Shown: one piece after another, positions 1 to 10,925 of the stretch
Position numbering within the stretch: the first letter of the stretch is position 1
Layout of the letters: the number at the start of each line of letters is the position of its first letter
Source of the DNA: Alectoria sarmentosa
Lineage: Eukaryota; Ascomycota; Lecanoromycetes; Lecanorales; Parmeliaceae
Assembly (NCBI GenBank): GCA_009733775.1
Contig: WOGZ01000148.1
Location: forward strand, 1 to 64,000
Direction: 5' to 3'
DNA: 64,000 nucleotides
Made by a program: the position numbers and the translations under genes
Notes under the pieces: generated by a model
The model's database searches: none
Told to the model about the DNA's origin: nothing
The model's input: the letters and a program-made list of their open reading frames with translations, nothing else

Positions 1-69
1 ATACCTTACGGGAACCCTATCGGATATAAATCGCGCTTTGACAAAAAGTTAAAAACGCGACAATAACAA

Positions 70-350
70 CAACGCGTCAACAATTAAAACTTTAATCAAC
101 AATTTGTCAACAATTTTCCAACAATTTCTCAATAACAAATTGTTAATGTCAATAATCTATCAACAATGCGCCAACAATTTTTTAACATTTTGTCAACAAT
201 TTTTGATTTGTCAACAAATTGTTTTTATTCTCAAATAGTTATCAACTTGTTTATAAATAGGGTATCTCCCTCAAGGTAGTTTAACAATTCTTTAACAAGT
301 TGTTGACAAAAAATCGAATCATTTGTTAACAATAACAATTTGTTAATAAT
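70..350. repeat. Cluster of short TGTCAACAATTT-like motifs in both orientations
   Basis: Variants of (T)TGT(C/T)AACAATTT, or its complement AAATTGTT(G/A)ACA, recur at least ten times within about 280 bp, for example near 74, 104, 125, 165, 193, 210, 300 and 325. Spacing is irregular, so this is not a simple tandem array. The inverted copies could pair with each other. Function is unknown; an LTR or subterminal region of an element lying left of the window is one possibility. Confidence 0.6.
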
Positions 351-483
351 AAATATTTGTTATATATAACAAACTTCAATTAGATTGATAACTAATTTAC
401 AATTTGAACATAATGTTCAGACGAAAATTAATATAAGTATATTTTAACATAAAGTTAACAAATCATTTAATCGTATATAAGCG

Positions 484-488
484 ACGAT
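484..488. other. Left target-site duplication of A1 (ACGAT)
   Basis: ACGAT sits directly left of the LTR at 489 and again at 7642-7646. This proves a single integration event and fixes both element ends. Confidence 0.95.
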
Positions 489-612
489 TGTGGAAATATG
501 ATGTAGGACACTTAATTCTATTACTCTAAGAGTGTTACGAAAGAAAGTGCGACTATGCTATGGGCGCATGCGCCCGTGTTACGTGACCTATCACGTGATC
601 TGAATTTCGACA
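489..612 (-). repeat. A1 3' LTR
   Basis: 124 bp, starting TGTGGAAATATG and ending GAATTTCGACA on the plus strand, so it has TG..CA ends. It pairs with 7518-7641. It holds the perfect palindrome GGGCGCATGCGCCC (562-575) and a TCACGTGA box near 590-598, with a mutated partner just left of it. Confidence 0.95.
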
Positions 613-1739
613 CTCCTCTTCGCACGCATACTCTTAAAAAAATCGAACGTCGAGTAATTATAATGAGTTTAACGTCGAATAATTAATGTGAAATCACCTT
701 TATACATTTCTCTTACCCTTTATGCGCCCGATAAAAATCCGGATTTCAAATATGAGATTCGAAATTCGCGATGTTCAAAATCGAATAGGAATAGTGAAAA
801 TTCGAAAAAGGATGTGATTATCTTCTCATGAATCATTTTTATTTCATAGATTATTCTTATTTTTTATGCATCATCCCCCCCTCTTTCTCATAAACATTCG
901 AATTTCAAAAACGAGATTCGAAATTCGTGATGTTCAAAGCCGAGTAAAAAGAGTGAAAATCGAAAATTTGAAAACGATTATGTTTTTTTAAACATATTCG
1001 TCACGGTGTCACATAAAAAAAATTTCACTTTTTGACGAAAAATCGTTTTTTGATAAATTTATTTTCAATTCACTTGGTGTATACCAAAAATCGATCGACA
1101 CATAATCGATGAATATATGTGAAGGTTTATTTTCCGATTGAACGAAATATTCCGAATTGTATATGCATATGCATATATGTATGCGATCGGTTGCAAGGTT
1201 CGTGAAGATCGTTTTAAAATATTGATATTTGGTAATAATAATTAATAACGTGTATGTGAATGTGTATAATAACGGTGTTCATGGTGATGATAACGGCAAT
1301 AGCGTTTAAGAGCATAAATACGATGACTTTAAGAGTATAAGTATAATAATTTTAAGAGCATGAATATAATAATTTTAAAAAACTTATATAATGATTTTGA
1401 TGAGAATATTTAAGATATTTGACGAAAAAATGGTGATAACGACCTTTTGAGTGATGACGTTAATTTCAAATTTGAATCGAATATAAGAATAGGTCTTTTG
1501 AAAAGAGGCTCGCATTTTTGATGATTATAATTGTAATAATAATAAATCAATTTCTGATATTATGATGATATGACGGAGTTTTTAATATATCAAAATTGAT
1601 ATTGAGATTTTGCGGGTAATTTCGATTTCGATTGATTATTCAAAATGTGGGAATTAATAAAATCGCTTTTTTGAAATTGCGAGCGTTAAATAATGATAAC
1701 GATTTAAACGTCTCCTTTAAAATAATGATTTAAATAATT
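613..1739 (-). other. A1 3' untranslated region
   Basis: About 1.1 kb between the end of the RNase H frame and the 3' LTR, with no coding signal on the element's sense strand. It contains short repeats of AATAATTTTAAGAGCATGAATAT type (about 1300-1400), the block shared by all A and B copies (1026-1045), and copies of a motif with GTCGAATAATTA (about 640-690). Being this long and this conserved between families suggests a regulatory or packaging role, which is inference only. Confidence 0.7.
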
Positions 1740-2512
1740 TTAAATAAATAATATAAGATTGTTTTCATTTTAAGAGCATTTCGAAAGATAATAAATTTGT
1801 CGAGATATAAGACCTTAATAAGGTTATTAATCATTTGTTTATTAATAAAAATATATTAAATATTCATAATATCATTATTGATTTTTTCGCGTATAAAATG
1901 ATGGGCGATATTAATATGTTTGATGCGAATATGAAATTGAGCGTTCTTTGCGAGAGCGATTGCGTTTTAATTATTTTTAAAAATTATAATGATCTTAAGG
2001 TTCGAATCGTTGAGTCGTAAAAATTAATTAAGAAGGTTTTTCAATTAAATAATTTTCTTAATAATTTATATTTGATCGATATATTTTATTTTATAAATGA
2101 ATAATGTTATGATAATTTGACGTTTGCTTAATCAATTAATAACGTTATTATTCAAATTAAATAAATAATTGAAAATTAATTTTCGAGTTGAATTCTCAAT
2201 TTAATTAAAATTAATATAATTGAATAAATTTTTTAAAGAGTTCTTATACACGAATTCGTAATGCATCGTGTTTTTAAGATATCGAAAAATTCAAATAATC
2301 GTATTTTAATGCGCTGAAATAGAATTGATTGAATATCAATTGATTAAAAAAATAATATAAACGATATTGAAACGAGTTTTCAACATAACATATATAAGAA
2401 AATTTATAACGAATTAATATTTTTCACGAAACTTTTTGAGAATTATATAATTCTTTTCGACGGGCGTTAATTTGCGATTGATTTCGAATGAAATATTAAT
2501 AAGAATAAGATT

Positions 2513-2758
2513 TCAACATTTGAAATGATTAAGAAAACGTGTGATGTACGTTTTTTGATTTAAACGAATAATGTCGTTATAACGATTTCTTTTGACGATC
2601 ATGCTCAAATAAAAAGCGCATAATCTCAAATCTGATATGTGAAATTTGACGTTTAAGGCATTTTTGATTCGTTTGATGATAACTTTATTGCGATTTATGA
2701 TTAAAACATTATCGACGTAAAGCGTTATAATGATTTTTTTTTTGAAATTCATAAACAC
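2513..2758 (-). pseudogene. A1 reverse transcriptase core remnant (RVT_2)
   Basis: An 81-codon open stretch with ITLYVDNVLIINRNK, the copia reverse transcriptase box YVDD with the second D changed to N (2708-2719), a G to A change. It is followed by KFHISDLRLCAFYLSMIV, matching the F.M.DLG...YYLGI block, and YITRFLNHF. The same box is intact YVDD in C (44552-44563) and C2 (63213-63224). The flanking palm and finger blocks extend upstream to about 3300 but are broken by stops. Confidence 0.9.
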
Positions 2759-3737
2759 ATTATCATTTGATTCGATAAAATTAAAACCGAGTTTTTTTAT
2801 ATAAATCGAAAAATGTTGATATTAGATTTTGAGAAATTATTTCAAATTATAAAGAATCTTATTTAATTTATAAATCTTGATATTGTTTTTATTAAAGTCG
2901 TTAAATTGTTATATATAAATGTTTTTTTAAATATCGTTATAAAGAAAAGCGATTTTGACGTTTATTTGTTTCACGTTTTAATTCATAATCGTCGTAAACG
3001 CAAAAATCGTTTTATAATTTATAAACTTTATTATTGACGCGAAAATGTCATAATAATCACGATTTTTTTGTTATTCGAATCTTTGAATAACTTAACATGT
3101 TTTATAACGAATGACTTTTTTTTCAAAACCTCGTTTCACGATATAAATTCAACGATTTTTAAAAACATAAATTTTTGAAAACGTTTAAATAAAACATTAA
3201 GTGTTATTGTTTATAAAAGATTTATATTTATCTCGTATGTTAAACTTTTAATTCATATAAAATATATCATTAAAAATCGTTTATTCGTAAATTATAAATT
3301 TGAAAATGTTAAATTTATTGATATAATTCGCAAGAAGAATAAAGGTAATGAAAGTTTTCGTTAATAAATCAAATAATAAATTTCGAAAATTCGAAATAAT
3401 GAGATTTTTATAATCATTAAATATCTTTTAAATAATTTTATATTCGAAATGTTTTCGCATAATTTTCATTTTAATAGATTTTGAAAATATCGACGAAGAA
3501 AAAGCGATAATAAATTTGAATTATTGATATAATAAATTTAATAAATGTTATAAACACACACATTATAATGATAACAAAATGAGATCTTTAAAAACGATTA
3601 ACGATTGACGATGAAATATTCGTTAACGACAATCGATTTGACGATTTAATCGAAATTATAAATTTAATATTTAATAATATAATGATACGTTATTCATTTA
3701 ATGTCTCTCTCATAACGAATGTTGATACGAAAAAACG

Positions 3738-4526
3738 TTAACGTTTATTTGAAAGTTTATAAACCTTAATCTTTTTTTTGAGGTTCACAAAATGTGAATG
3801 TTTTTTAACGAAATGTATATCGTTAATGCGAATAATTTTCTTTTTGATTAAATTATAAAAACGAAAAATGAATTCGTTTTTATAATTTAAAAGGATACAT
3901 TTCTCATTTTTATTTATAAGTTTTTTTTGAATACATTTTAAGACGTAAACGATAAAATTAATGATACGCAAATGAAAAAGAATAAATTTACGATAATAAA
4001 AGGTTTCGAAAAATGTGACGATAATTTTGATATTAAAAAATCGCATTATTAGATAATTGATTATGATCATTATTTCAAATCAAAAGAATTTGTTGAAATT
4101 GAAGCTTAATAAAATCGAATGAACCTTATTTATTAAAATTTGATCAAATCGCTCGACGATTTTATTCATTTCGAAATTGTTTGCGATAATGAGTTTTTGT
4201 TTGATGCTCGTTTGAGCGAAACATTTCAAAAAGATTTTATTAATGTATTCGTTTTTATTATCGAGGCGAATGCGACAAATCTGATAATCGCGAGATTTCA
4301 AATAAGTTTTAAAACGTAAAAACATAACGAATGTCTTATTTTTATAACGAATATAATAAATTTTAAAATAACAAATAAAGTCGTTTTTGAAAATTATAAA
4401 GTATTTATAATCGTTGAAATCAATGAAAATCAAAGATCTCATAAAATCGTTATAAACAAATTCGTTCGATAAGATATCGAACGTTATAAACGAATTATGA
4501 GAAGCAATTTTTTGATGATTCATCAC
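3738..4526 (-). pseudogene. A1 integrase core remnant
   Basis: Two adjoining open segments (4526-4080 and 4070-3738) give the copia integrase fold. Visible are YKYFIIFKNDF near the first catalytic region, the stretch CRIRLDNKNEYINKIF that matches the copia RxxRxDNGGEY block (GG mutated to KN), and FEMNKIVERFDQIL, matching the P..NGVAER block. The catalytic D of the LDN block is kept. A short gap with a stop splits the two parts. Family integrase joins element cDNA to host DNA and leaves 5 bp duplications, as seen here. Confidence 0.85.
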
Positions 4527-7499
4527 ATAACATTCATAAATGTATTTTTCGATAATGTTTTTGAAAAAATCGACATTTATAATAATATTGAGAAGTTTAT
4601 TAAAATTTTATTAATTCAAATGATTTATATAAGCATATTATAATTAATGAATCGAATTTAAAAAAACGTTATAAGCGATTAAAGCATTATTATCTTTTCA
4701 TAAATTTAAAAAAAAATAATCGCGGTTTCGCGTATCGATTAATGTGATATTGTTTTGAATTAAGGCATAATCTTTTTTATAAAAAACGATTTCAATATTA
4801 ACATTTAAAAGCTTTTTAATCGATAAGAAATTGACGTTTATATCGAGCATGTGCAAAACATTAAAAATCGTTAAAATGACGCGTTTATCATTGATATTAT
4901 AATCAAAATTAATGATATCGTAAATAAAAAATTGAATTTTGACGTTTTTAATGTTTTTAATAAATCGAGATTAAATTTTAATATAAATAATAAATATCGA
5001 ACGATCGATAAAGAAATAACGAATGTAATTAAAATTTATCATAATTCGAATATCGAAATTTATAGATTTGACGAATAACAATTTTTTGTTTAGATTAAGA
5101 TTCGTTATTAAATTGATAAAGTTTTCGTTTTGATTTGCTTAATTGATTGCATTCAAAATATTAAAATCATTCGAAATGAAATTTGAATGATTTTGATCAT
5201 TTAATTTGTTTAAAAATGTTATATAAACATGAAGATAATCGTTTTTTTTTTGAAATATACGTTATATTAATGTTGAAATAATCATTTTTCTTTGAAGCGA
5301 AAACGTTAAATAACGCTTTTTTGATGCGTTTGCGTTTAATATTTAAAACATTAATATTTATATAAATAATATCGATTTGCGCCTTCTTTTTCTTTTTTTA
5401 TTCATTTATAAATTTTTCAAATTTTAAATAAGGAAATTTGATTCAATATTTAATTAAAAAATGTTTAAATTTGCGATTAACGGTTTTGCAAAAAACATAA
5501 ATTTCGCGATTAATGAAATCGAAATCGTCGAAATCGTTTTTAATGAATTATTTGTTTTTGTTATTGCGATGAGCGAGCATAATAATATCATTTTTTTTGA
5601 TTATAAATATATAACGTTTTTCGTTTATTGCGTCGTGAATAATCAAATTAAATTTGATTATTTTCGAATTATATAATATATGAATTTGAATATAAATTGT
5701 TATAAAGATATCGTAAATTTCGTCGAGTTTTATAAAAAAAAGTTAAATGAAATAAGGCTTCGATAATGATAATGAATCGTTTAAATTAACGATTTTGGCG
5801 TTAATTTTGCGAAAGTTTTTTTCGTATTAATGAACGTTTTTTTCGAAATTGATGTTGATATTATATAATTAATATATAAATTCGATATAAAGTTTAAAGT
5901 TCGTAAATTTATAATAAACATCAATAACGTTCAATATAACTTGAGGATTCTCATTATGTTTTTTGATAAGTTGATGATTAATATAATTAAGACGTTGACG
6001 AATAATCACGTAAGTTTTAAATTTAATGATGTTAATGAAAGATTGAAGATTGTTCAACATTAATCAATCGTTGATATTTTTGTTTCATTTGATATATTTA
6101 ATAATGAATTTTAAAATGATAATGAAGGTTAGAGGGAAATTGTTTTTATCATTTATAAAAATATTTTTTATGATATTTTAAGCGTTGAATTCAATTATCG
6201 ATATCGAGAGAAATAAATGAAGAAATATAAAAGATTAATAATGATAATGAAGATAATGAAGGCGAGGGTTTTTTTATTACGATGAAAAGCGAATCGAGAA
6301 TATCGTCGTTTTGAAAAGTGTCGTTTTGAGAAGGCGTCGAAATAAATGAATTTGATAATGATTTAGAGAATGATTTGAATGTTTTAAAGGGAATTAATAA
6401 ATGAGGTCGTTTGTCTTTAGCGCGTAAATCAAAGATTTCAATATCGTTTAAAGCGTTAAATGATTTTTCATTGATTTTAAAATCGTTATCGCACGATAAT
6501 AATGTGAAAAAAATGAAATAAATGTTTTGTTAATCTTTATCAGAGTCGTTTAAATTCTTATCGATATTAATTAATTGTTATTATTATATTTCAAGGTTTT
6601 ATAATAATAATGAGAAGTGTTTATGCGAAGATTAATGATAAATTAAAATGATAATATTATAATGAAATAATGTTAATAATATAAAGAATTTGACTTTGAA
6701 TTTGATGATAAAAGTTGAATTTAATTAAGATTATATTGAGTGTAATTATAAACGTGTAAATCTCTTTGAAAAATTCGCATCTTTTTTATGTTATTCAATT
6801 AAAGACTCGAATTTAAAATATTCGCTTCGACGATTATTATTATAAAATTGAAATTGATTAAATTTCATAATCACGATAATAAAATGTTGTCGATAATAAA
6901 TGAAAAATTTGATAATAAAATCTTAATCTTTTTTTTTAAAGAATTTTTAAAATTAAAACGTCAATTTTGACATATAAAGTTTATTATTTTTGATTTCAAA
7001 TAAGTTTTTAAGCGTTTGAGTGATAATGAAGTCAATTTTGAATTATTTTAAATGATGATTAAATTAATAATGATGTTGACATTTAATTATTCAATTTATC
7101 TTATTGATTCGATATATCGTTGAAAATATAAATCATCAATTTGATGAAATGTCATGAAAATAAAAGCGTATTTTTTTTTGTTTAATGTGTTTTATGTAGA
7201 GAAGTTAACAATGTTATAAAAGTCTTATTATGATTCGATCGTATAATCGCATGCGATCTCGATTAAAAATGAATAATTTCGGCTCGTCGAGGGTTGAGAG
7301 ATTTTTAATCTTCGAATTTCGAATCATGATCGTTTAAATTCAAAGATCATTTTGCAAATGAAAATTGTTCATTTTAAAAAGATTAATTAAATGAAGATCT
7401 TTATAATTAATTGCTTTATTGCGATAAATATGAAATGTTTGAAAACAATTATAATCATAATGATGAATAAATAAATCATGTTTATAATGATCGTCGAAT

Positions 7500-7517
7500 A
7501 AGTTCGAATTTATAATC
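7500..7517 (-). other. A1 primer binding site, initiator tRNA-Met-like
   Basis: Read on the minus strand directly inside the 5' LTR, this gives GATTATAAATTCGAACTT. The least mutated relative, in element C, starts GATTATGAGCTC. Undoing RIP-type changes gives GGTTATGAGCCC, the complement of the anticodon loop region of yeast-type initiator tRNA-Met (GGGCUCAUAACC). Copia elements are known to prime from an internal tRNA-Met cut. Confidence 0.75.
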
Positions 7518-7641
7518 TGTGGAAATATGATGTAGGACATTTAATTTTATTATTTTAAAAGTGTTACGAAGAAAAATGCGATTATGCTATGGGCGCATGC
7601 GCTCGTGTCACGTGACCTATCACGTGACCTGAATTTCGATA
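7518..7641 (-). repeat. A1 5' LTR
   Basis: 124 bp partner of 489-612. The terminal CA has become TA at 7640-7641, a typical C to T change. Two intact CACGTG boxes lie at 7609-7614 and 7621-7626, 12 bp centre to centre. The family A promoter should lie here. I see no clear TATA box, unlike family B. Confidence 0.95.
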
Positions 7642-7646
7642 ACGAT
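7642..7646. other. Right target-site duplication of A1 (ACGAT)
   Basis: Exact copy of 484-488 directly after the A1 5' LTR. Confidence 0.95.
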
Positions 7647-10479
7647 AAGGTATATAATGTTTGTTTCGCGATATTGCGATGCATCGAATAATGTTTAAAT
7701 ATTCGTAAATGAATTCGATTGCGATAAAATTCTTGAATTGTGATATGAGTGAAATATGTGATTATAAAATTAAAATAACGAGACGTTTTTTATAAAAAAA
7801 TATGATTATAATAAATCGATGATTCAATAACGAGGTCGATTCGCAATTAAAAAGATTTTTGAAATTTTAATATCGTAAAAATGCGTTCAAGATGAGAAAG
7901 GCATTAATTTTTTGTGAAAAATTATGATTAATATGATGTGATAAATCGATAATTTAATTAAGAAATCGATTTTAAAAACTTTTCAAATTTAATAAAGCAA
8001 TATTAAAGATATTTTTAATAATTTAATATTATAAAAACGGCTTTGAAAAGAAAAAAGTAATAACTTTTTATAAAATATGATTTTTTTATGAATTAAATGT
8101 AAGATTTCGAATAAAAATGTGATAAATGTAACGATAGCATTTTTTTTCTTTTAACGTGTTATATTAAGATAAAAATAACGTTCTAATTTAAAAAGACGAT
8201 AGATTATTATTAAATGTGTTTCTTTATTTTGCAAATGTGAAGATTTAATATGTTTTGATGTGATGTTGAAATGTAAAGGTTTTATTGTAAATTTCGTGAT
8301 GTTATTTCTTTTAAAAGCGATAACAACGTCATTTCTTGATCGTTTAACTCGTCGTAAAAAATGTATAAAATATCAAATATGATTTTTCGGATAAATGCGA
8401 TTCGATAAAGTGTTTAAATATCTCGTTATAAAATTGTTACGAGGAAACGAAGTAAAGAAAAATATCTTTAAAATAATTTAAAATATTCGTTTTTTATTCA
8501 TTTAAAATATTCTTGAAAATTTAAATATTTTGAATAATGTTTTTTTAAATAATATGAATTTATGATTAAGGGGATTCTCGTGATTAAAGGCCGAAAAATT
8601 AATAAAAACAAAACTTTTTGATGTGTTAACAATGTTTTTTTTCGACGATGACGACGATAATTTATTTTAAAGATTTAACGAATCATTTATCGCGAATATA
8701 TTATTATAACGTTATAAGATTTTAATTTTGAAAATATTCGATGAAGAAATGAAGAAGTTATAATTATATGAGCATTTAATTATGAAATAAACACATAAAA
8801 TCTAATTTTCGAGTAAAGAAGAAATCGTCAAATAATGCAATTTGATTGATTCGGGCGTTTTCGAATCGTAAATCTTAAATTTTATTTAAACATCGTATAT
8901 GTTTTAATGATGATTTGAGTAATTTTTTTTATAAATGTTATGCATATAATATCGAATGAGGTTATCGACGACGATAACGAGGTTATTTAATGATATGATA
9001 TACTTTCGAATATCGTTTATGTATATATTAATAAAAACGTCATGTTTAATAAGTTTGATATGATGTTGTTAATGAGTAATGAATCGATAAACGATCGATT
9101 TTATGATAACGAAAAAACGAATTTGAGACGTATCTTTCAGATAAAAAATCAATTTAAATCGATCAAAAACAGCGTGTTCGAAATTTTATTCAATCGTATA
9201 TTAAATTGATTATCGTGTTCTTTTTTATTATTGATGTTAATTTATAATAATAAATGAAAATCACGAATTTAAGTTAACTTCGCAATTAAATCATATATTA
9301 TTTTAATGATATTAAATCTCTTAATGAGATTGAGTGTTAATAAATTTGATTAATATATAATTTTATTTTTGATTATGAAGTAATTTTCGCGATTTTATTA
9401 ACGATTGTATTTTTAATATTAATACTTTATTCTTTTAAATCAAGATGAGAAATAATAACGTATTTATCACGATTTTTATTTGCAGTTTCGAATCTTATTA
9501 ATTGATATTATTTAATGAATGCATTCGTTTTCTTTATAACCTTTTTTTTATATTAAATCGTTAAAGGAAATCAACGCGTGTCAAATAGTTTTTATGTTAT
9601 ATAAGTGTTCAATTCTCTTTAATGCTTATAATCATATATGCTTTTCGCAATTTTTTTGTGATATTGTGTTTCAAATAACTTATGAGATTACGTTTTAATT
9701 GATTTTTATTATATTTTATGAGTTTTATATAAAATTCGAAAAATGGTTACTTCGTTTTTTGTTTTTTGTTTTCGCATATATAATAATTTGCGTGATGTTG
9801 AATGTGTAATAATGTTTCGTAAAGATCATTAAGTTAATTTAAAACATCGTTAATCGAAAGATATGAATTCGTAATTGCGTTTCGATGTTTATATATCGTA
9901 TATTCGCTTGCTTTTTCATTAAATCGTGATATAACATAATTAATTTGAAATGCGTTAATAAAATAATGATTTTTATAAAAAAGAAGTTTATTTTGAATCC
10001 GCAGTTTTTAGTTTTCGAATTTGAATTTATTAACATCATTAAAAATAGATGAATTTGATAATTTAAAATTGAATATAAATTTAAATGATTATTTATGTTT
10101 AATTGATTAATTAAATAATAGCGGAAGTAATGAAAATCGATATATCTTAATAAAAAATCGATGTGTTTTTAACGTTTTAAGATTTCGTAGCGAAGATGAA
10201 AAAGAAGATGCAATATTATTAAACGATTTTTGATTTTATAACTTTTGATTTATAGGTTGGCTTTTTGATTAATTCTTTTATTATTAATTGAATTGTCGAT
10301 AAAGATTCTCAGTAGATAAAGAGCGTTGCATATGCGATATGCGAAGTTGTAATAAATTTAAAAATGAATAACGAATATTTAGGTCTTCATATGTAAAATA
10401 AAGTTGATTATGATATATAAGTGATCGGCGCTATAAAAGGACGTATTTTGATATTAATGTAGGATTTTGCTAAAAAGAA
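7647..10479. other. Unassigned AT-rich stretch
   Basis: 2.8 kb with the same mutated texture as the elements (very AT-rich, C mostly in CpG), but with no LTR, no reverse transcriptase motif and no homology I can see to other parts of the window. Minus-strand reading of about 8950-9180 gives a longer coding-like run, including LNNLVIVVDNLIRYY, but I cannot place it. It may be a decayed DNA transposon, part of a larger element interrupted by A1, or host sequence reached by RIP leaking from its neighbours. Confidence 0.4.
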
Positions 10480-10771
10480 TTCATAATGTGTTATGTTCTC
10501 AACGTGAATGAGTATTATTAAATCGAATTTATGAGGCGTTATGTTTTTCGCGACGGAGACAGATGCTAACGTGATATGCGTAACGATTGTGATATTGAGA
10601 TTTCGATAAAGGTTTCACGATTTAGGTATTGAAAATGTGTTTCTTTGCGGGGGCGACAGCAGGCTCGTTTTTGGACCGATCGAGTCGCCGTAAAGAATAT
10701 GTGTGTCTTGATGATTTTCGTGTGACAAAGAAAGTTGATTTAGCACATAAAAGACAACAAGGGGTGCTATT
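10480..10771. other. Less mutated island, left half
   Basis: Visibly richer in G and C than anything to its left, with runs such as GCGGGGGCGACAGCAGGCTC (10648-10667). A plus-strand frame opens at ATG 10635 and is still open at the B0 insertion point; it ends a few codons into the right half. A minus-strand frame also covers most of it. Neither is long enough to call a gene. It ends in CTATT, the B0 target duplication, so 37173-37680 was once directly attached. Confidence 0.6.
10767..10771. other. Left target-site duplication of B0 (CTATT)
   Basis: CTATT directly before the LTR at 10772; repeated at 37168-37172. Confidence 0.95.
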
Positions 10772-10907
10772 TGTTGAAATTCGGGTCACGTGACGCCAAG
10801 CCTTGGCGGTCACGTGCGCACATTAATGCGCCCGTATATAGATCGCTTTTTCTTTCGTAATACTCTTAAAAGCAATACAATTAAGTGTTTTATTCCATAT
10901 TTTGACA
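10772..10907 (+). repeat. B0 5' LTR
   Basis: 136 bp from TGTTGAAATTCGGG to ATATTTTGACA. It carries the near-perfect 29 bp palindrome CACGTGACGCCAAG-C-CTTGGCG(G)TCACGTG at 10787-10816, then CGTATATAGATCGC as a likely TATA element, then a TTAAAAGCAATACAATTAAG segment common to all copies. Confidence 0.95.
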
Positions 10908-10925
10908 GATTATGAATCCGAACTT
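10908..10925 (+). other. B0 primer binding site, initiator tRNA-Met-like
   Basis: GATTATGAATCCGAACTT directly follows the LTR. It matches the A1, B1, B2 and C sites and the RIP-corrected consensus GGTTATGAGCCC described for A1. Confidence 0.75.

Larger units (their letters stand above)
1..488. other. AT-rich flank left of element A1
   Basis: No gene is supported here. The first 60 bases are less AT-rich than the rest. Most of the segment consists of closely spaced variants of a TGTCAACAATTT motif, listed separately. Its right end (ACGAT at 484-488) is the left target duplication of A1, so this stretch was originally continuous with 7647 onward. It may be the end of another repeat that extends left of the window. 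Confidence 0.5.
1740..6560 (-). pseudogene. A1 gag-pol remnant (copia polyprotein)
   Basis: Decayed copia polyprotein read leftward. The gag start matches element C's frame beginning at 40731, by the shared sequence around AACGACTCTGA near 6536-6549. About 4770-4860 gives the protease-to-integrase segment with NFLSIKKLLNVNIEI. Integrase is at 3738-4526, reverse transcriptase at about 2510-3300, and the RNase H tail near 1735-1845 reads MINNLIKVLYLDKFIIFRN, like the usual copia ending ADILTKxLxxxKF. Many in-frame stops, mostly TAA from CAA, show it is not functional. It is the only coding unit of A1 and would be driven by the LTR at 7518. Confidence 0.85.
489..7641 (-). mobile_element. Full-length Ty1/copia element A1, family A, RIP-degraded
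   Basis: A complete 7,153 bp copia retrotransposon read on the minus strand. It has two 124 bp LTRs (489-612 and 7518-7641), a perfect 5 bp target duplication ACGAT on both sides, and a primer site next to the right LTR. The right LTR is therefore the 5' one. Going leftward the order is leader, gag, protease, integrase, reverse transcriptase, RNase H and a long 3' untranslated region. All frames carry stops that fit C to T and G to A change, so the copy is dead. It inserted into the sequence now seen as 1-488 plus 7647 onward. Confidence 0.95.

Noticed and set aside
1835..2020. 61-codon plus-strand frame
   Set aside because: It is antisense to the A1 RNase H region and its match in C2 is broken.
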